From Pseudomonas sp. GM74 (GTDB taxonomy: Bacteria; Pseudomonadota; Gammaproteobacteria; Pseudomonadales; Pseudomonadaceae), in contig NZ_AKJG01000120.1 in NCBI RefSeq assembly GCF_000282455.1, positions 1 through 54,166 of the forward strand: a stretch of DNA of 54,166 nucleotides, read 5' to 3'. How positions within the stretch are numbered: the first letter of the stretch is position 1; each line of letters begins with the position of its first letter. A program made the position numbers and the translations under genes. The notes beneath the pieces are model-generated. The model was not told the origin of the DNA. It did not search any database and saw only the letters and a list, made by a program, of their open reading frames with translations. Positions 51,125-54,166 of the stretch are shown here, piece by piece.

Positions 51125-51882
51125 TGGGTGCGCTGCGCATCGTCTTGACGCTGACCCTGATGCTGGCCGCGCCGCTGGCTTTCGCCGCCGACCCGCTGTC
51201 GATCCCGGCAATCACCCTGGGCACCAATGCGCAGGGTGCGCAGGAATACTCGGTCAGCCTGCAAATCCTGCTGATCATGACCGCGCTGAGTTTTATCCCG
51301 GCGTTTGTCATGCTGATGACCAGTTTCACCCGGATCATCATTGTCTTTTCGATCCTGCGCCAGGCCCTGGGCCTGCAGCAGACACCGTCGAACCAGATCC
51401 TCACCGGCATGGCGCTGTTCCTGACCCTGTTCATCATGGCGCCGGTGTTCGACCGGGTGAACCAGGACGCCCTGCAGCCGTATCTGGCGGAAAAACTGAC
51501 GGCACAGGATGCGGTCGCCAAGGCTCAGGTGCCGATCAAGAACTTCATGCTCGCCCAGACTCGCACCAGCGATCTGGAGTTGTTCATGCGCCTGTCCAAG
51601 CGCACTGATATCGCGACGCCGGATCAGGCGCCGTTGACTATCCTGGTGCCGGCCTTCGTGACCTCCGAGCTGAAAACGGCGTTCCAGATCGGCTTCATGA
51701 TCTTCATTCCGTTCCTGATCATCGACCTGGTCGTGGCCAGTGTGTTGATGGCCATGGGTATGATGATGCTCTCGCCGCTGATCATTTCCCTGCCGTTCAA
51801 GATCATGTTGTTCGTGCTGGTGGATGGCTGGGCGCTGATCATCGGCACGCTGGCCAGCAGCTTCGGCGGTGTTTCGCCATGA
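51124..51882 (+). CDS. fliP: Flagellar export gate protein FliP
   Basis: Pentameric core of the export gate. 252 residues: cleavable signal peptide (cleavage near AFAADP), then four hydrophobic segments with the family signatures MTSFTRIIIVFSILRQALG and PFLIIDLVVASVLMAMGMMM. The ATG shares one base with the fliO stop and fliQ overlaps the end by four bases. Confidence 0.97.
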   Translation: MGALRIVLTLTLMLAAPLAFAADPLSIPAITLGTNAQGAQEYSVSLQILLIMTALSFIPAFVMLMTSFTRIIIVFSILRQALGLQQTPSNQILTGMALFLTLFIMAPVFDRVNQDALQPYLAEKLTAQDAVAKAQVPIKNFMLAQTRTSDLELFMRLSKRTDIATPDQAPLTILVPAFVTSELKTAFQIGFMIFIPFLIIDLVVASVLMAMGMMMLSPLIISLPFKIMLFVLVDGWALIIGTLASSFGGVSP

Positions 51883-52148
51883 CCCCGGAAGTTGCGGTCG
51901 ATATCTTCCGCGAGGCGCTGTGGCTGACCACCATGATGGTGGCGGTGCTGGTGATTCCGAGTCTGCTGGTCGGCCTGCTGGTGGCGATGTTCCAGGCCGC
52001 CACCCAGATCAACGAACAGACCCTGAGCTTCCTGCCGCGCCTGCTGGTGATGCTGGTGACCCTGATCGTGGCCGGTCCGTGGCTGGTGCAGACCTTCATG
52101 GAGTACATCCTGCAGTTGTACGGCAGTATTCCTCAGGTCATCGGCTAA
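51879..52148 (+). CDS. fliQ: Flagellar export gate protein FliQ
   Basis: 89 residues, two membrane helices (about 17-37 and 52-72) separated by AMFQAATQINEQTLSFLP, the standard FliQ signature. ATGA overlap with fliP. Confidence 0.96.
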   Translation: MTPEVAVDIFREALWLTTMMVAVLVIPSLLVGLLVAMFQAATQINEQTLSFLPRLLVMLVTLIVAGPWLVQTFMEYILQLYGSIPQVIG

Positions 52149-52151
52149 ACC

Positions 52152-52934
52152 ATGTCACTGCTAGCGTTGACCGATACCCAGATCAGCACCTGGGTGGCGA
52201 CGTTCATGTTGCCGCTGTTTCGCGTCGGCGCCTTGCTGATGGTCATGCCGGTGTTTGGCACGACCCTGCTGCCCCGGCGCATCCGCCTGTATTTCGCGTT
52301 GGCCATTACCGTGGTCATCGTGCCGGGGCTGCCGCCGATGCCGCCGGTCAATCCCCTGGATTTGAGTGGGTTGTTGCTGATTGCCGAGCAGATTCTCATC
52401 GGTGCGGTGATGGGGTTTTCCTTGCAGCTGTTCTTCCAGGCCTTTGTGGTGGCCGGGCAAATCGTCGCCATCCAGATGGGCATGGGCTTCGCCTCCATGG
52501 TCGATCCGACCAACGGTGTATCGACGGCGGTGATCGGGCAATTTTTCACCATGCTGGTGACGCTGCTGTTCCTGTCCATGAACGGTCATCTGGTGGTGTT
52601 CGAGATCCTCACCGAGAGCTTCACCACGCTGCCGGTGGGGGGAGGCCTGATGGTCAATCACTACTGGGAACTGGCCGGTAAGCTCGGCTGGGTGCTAGGT
52701 TCGGCGTTGTTGCTGGTACTGCCGGCGATCACCGCGCTGCTGGTGGTCAACATCGCCTTTGGTGTCATGACCCGTGCAGCGCCGCAATTGAACATTTTCT
52801 CCATCGGCTTCCCGCTGACCCTGGTGCTTGGGTTGTTCATCGTCTGGGTCGGATTGGCGGACATTCTCAACCAGTATCAACCGCTGGCCACCGAGGCCTT
52901 GCAGTTGTTACGCGAAATGGCACGGGCGAGCTGA
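52152..52934 (+). CDS. fliR: Flagellar export gate protein FliR
   Basis: 260 residues, six hydrophobic segments; the region ALLMVMPVFGTTLLPRRIRL and VAIQMGMGFASMVDPTNGVS are diagnostic. It lies three bases after fliQ and three before flhB. Confidence 0.96.
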   Translation: MSLLALTDTQISTWVATFMLPLFRVGALLMVMPVFGTTLLPRRIRLYFALAITVVIVPGLPPMPPVNPLDLSGLLLIAEQILIGAVMGFSLQLFFQAFVVAGQIVAIQMGMGFASMVDPTNGVSTAVIGQFFTMLVTLLFLSMNGHLVVFEILTESFTTLPVGGGLMVNHYWELAGKLGWVLGSALLLVLPAITALLVVNIAFGVMTRAAPQLNIFSIGFPLTLVLGLFIVWVGLADILNQYQPLATEALQLLREMARAS

Positions 52935-52937
52935 GCC

Positions 52938-54077
52938 ATGGCCGAGAGCGAAAGCGGTCAGGACAAAACAGAAGATCCCACGGAGAAGCGCAAGCGGGAC
53001 TCCCGTGAAAAGGGTGAGATCGCGCGTTCCAAGGAGCTCAACACCCTGGCGATCATGCTGGTCGGCGCCGCGGCGCTGCTGATTTTTGGCGGCGCCATGG
53101 CGCAGGACATGATGGAGCTGATGCGCATCAACTTCTCGCTGCCGCGGGAAGTGATCCTGGATCAGCGCTCCATGTCCACCTACCTGATGCGCTCGGGGCA
53201 AATTGCCCTGTGGTCGATCCAGCCTGTGATGATTGCGCTGGTGCTGGCCGCCATCATCGGCCCGATTTCCCTGGGCGGCTGGCTGTTCGCGGCGGGTTCC
53301 ATGGCGCCCAAGTTCAGTCGCTTGAACCCCGGTCCCGGCCTCAAACGCATGTTCTCCACCAAGTCGCTGGTCGAACTGCTCAAGGCCCTGGCCAAGTTCA
53401 TCATCATCCTGTTCGTGGCGCTGGCGGTATTGTCGTCGGACATCGATGACCTGCTGCGCATCGCCCATGAGCCCCTGGACATGGCGATCATTCACAGCCT
53501 GCAAGTGGTCGGCTGGAGCACGTTGTGGATGGCGTGCGGGCTGATCCTGATCGCGGCGGTGGATGTGCCGGTTCAGCTCTGGGAAAGCCACAAGAAACTG
53601 CTCATGACCAAGCAGGAAGTGCGTGACGAACATAAGGATCAGGAGGGGCGGCCGGAGGTCAAGCAGCGGATCCGGCAGCTGCAACGCGAGATGTCCCAAC
53701 GCCGGATGATGGCCGCCATTCCCGAGGCGGACGTGGTCATCACCAACCCGACCCACTACGCCGTAGCGCTCAAGTACGATCCGGACAAGGGCGGGGCACC
53801 GATGTTGATCGCCAAGGGGAGCGACTTCCTGGCCCTGAAGATCCGTGAAATCGCTGTGGCCAACGAAGTGCTGCTGCTTGAGTCGCCGGCACTGGCGCGT
53901 TCGATCTATTACTCCACCGAACTTGATCAGGAAGTCCCTGGCGGGCTCTACCTTGCCGTCGCCCAGGTGCTCGCTTACGTCTACCAGATCCGCCAGCACC
54001 GCGCCGGCAAGGGTAAGCGCCCGGATCCGCTCAAGGACGACCTGCCGATTCCGCCCGATCTACGCCGCGACGCCTGA
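52938..54077 (+). CDS. flhB: Flagellar export switch protein FlhB
   Basis: Autocleaving gate component that switches secretion from rod/hook to filament substrates. 379 residues: basic cytosolic N-terminus (EDPTEKRKRDSREKGEIARS), four membrane segments (about 30-210), and the cytosolic domain with the self-cleaving NPTH at 270-273. It is the last complete gene; after its stop comes the palindromic repeat. Confidence 0.97.
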   Translation: MAESESGQDKTEDPTEKRKRDSREKGEIARSKELNTLAIMLVGAAALLIFGGAMAQDMMELMRINFSLPREVILDQRSMSTYLMRSGQIALWSIQPVMIALVLAAIIGPISLGGWLFAAGSMAPKFSRLNPGPGLKRMFSTKSLVELLKALAKFIIILFVALAVLSSDIDDLLRIAHEPLDMAIIHSLQVVGWSTLWMACGLILIAAVDVPVQLWESHKKLLMTKQEVRDEHKDQEGRPEVKQRIRQLQREMSQRRMMAAIPEADVVITNPTHYAVALKYDPDKGGAPMLIAKGSDFLALKIREIAVANEVLLLESPALARSIYYSTELDQEVPGGLYLAVAQVLAYVYQIRQHRAGKGKRPDPLKDDLPIPPDLRRDA

Positions 54078-54080
54078 GTT

Positions 54081-54166
54081 TGTAGCAGCTGCCGAGCCCG
54101 CGAGGCTGCGTTCGAGGACGCAGTCCTCGTCGGGAACTGACGACTGCTGCGCAGCCGAACGCAGCC
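54081..54166. repeat. REP-like palindromic element at right edge (partial)
   Basis: Starts four bases after the flhB stop. tgtagcagctgccgag and gcgaggctgcgttcg match the element at 1-132; the inverted counterpart (gccgaacgcagcc, 54154-54166) is cut by the window end. An internal 7-base-pair hairpin lies at 54113-54129 (cgaggac-gca-gtcctcg). No T-run follows, so it is not a standard terminator. Confidence 0.75.

Noticed and set aside
1..54166. CRISPR arrays, tRNA or rRNA genes, phage or conjugation genes
   Set aside because: No regularly spaced direct repeats, no tRNA-like cloverleaf and no corresponding coding signatures were found; nearly all sequence is accounted for by flagellar and glycosylation genes.

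Overview
The window is a dense, almost entirely plus-strand polar-flagellum locus from a GC-rich Pseudomonas, most likely of the P. fluorescens group. This is inferred from three things: the FleQ/FleS/FleR regulators with RpoN (-24/-12) promoters, the HsbA-HsbR-HptB module lodged between fliJ and fliK, and intergenic REP/REPIN palindromes of the GTGGGAGC...GCGA type. No tRNA, rRNA, CRISPR array, transposase or phage gene was seen.

Layout. (1) 1-132: REP-like palindrome. (2) 275-8758: an RpoN promoter followed by flgF-flgG-flgH-flgI-flgJ-flgK-flgL (distal rod, L and P rings, rod cap/muramidase, hook-filament junction). (3) 8883-30265: a roughly 21 kb glycosylation island between flgL and fliC. 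It holds a giant multidomain glycosyltransferase, then rfbF-rfbG plus a cupin epimerase, a C-methyltransferase and a short-chain reductase (a predicted CDP-linked branched deoxysugar route). These are followed by a second C-methyltransferase-like protein, a CmcI-type O-methyltransferase, a second giant glycosyltransferase, pseB-pseC-pseF-pseG/H-pseI (CMP-pseudaminic acid), a FabH-like ketoacyl synthase, a Maf-type (DUF115) flagellin glycosyltransferase and a small unknown protein. (4) 30414-34161: fliC (FliA/sigma-28 promoter), flaG, fliD, fliS, fliT. (5) 34334-38534: fleQ, fleS, fleR, the master regulators. (6) 38673-44503: fliE-fliF-fliG-fliH-fliI-fliJ (MS ring, switch, export ATPase). (7) 44593-46985: hsbA-hsbR-hptB (partner-switching phosphorelay). 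(8) 47020-54077: fliK, then fliL-fliM-fliN-fliO-fliP-fliQ-fliR-flhB (hook-length control, stator-associated protein, C-ring, export gate). The window closes in a second copy of the palindrome family seen at its start.

How it works together. FleQ with RpoN should fire the fleSR, fliE, fliL and fliD promoters. FleS/FleR with RpoN should then fire flgF and probably fliK. FliA transcribes fliC and possibly fliS. These assignments combine visible promoter motifs with the known P. aeruginosa hierarchy. The island would make two activated sugars, CMP-pseudaminic acid and a CDP-6-deoxy-C-methylhexose. It also carries methyl- and acyl-modifying enzymes and the transferases to build a glycan on the short 281-residue flagellin before export.

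Most interesting parts: the CDP-sugar branch that appears to lead to a C-methylated deoxysugar, not a 3,6-dideoxyhexose; the two giant transferases that share a tandem GT2-like core whose DXD motifs have decayed while their unshared N-terminal domains keep theirs; the PseG-PseH fusion; and an 89-residue protein of unknown function translationally coupled to the Maf gene.
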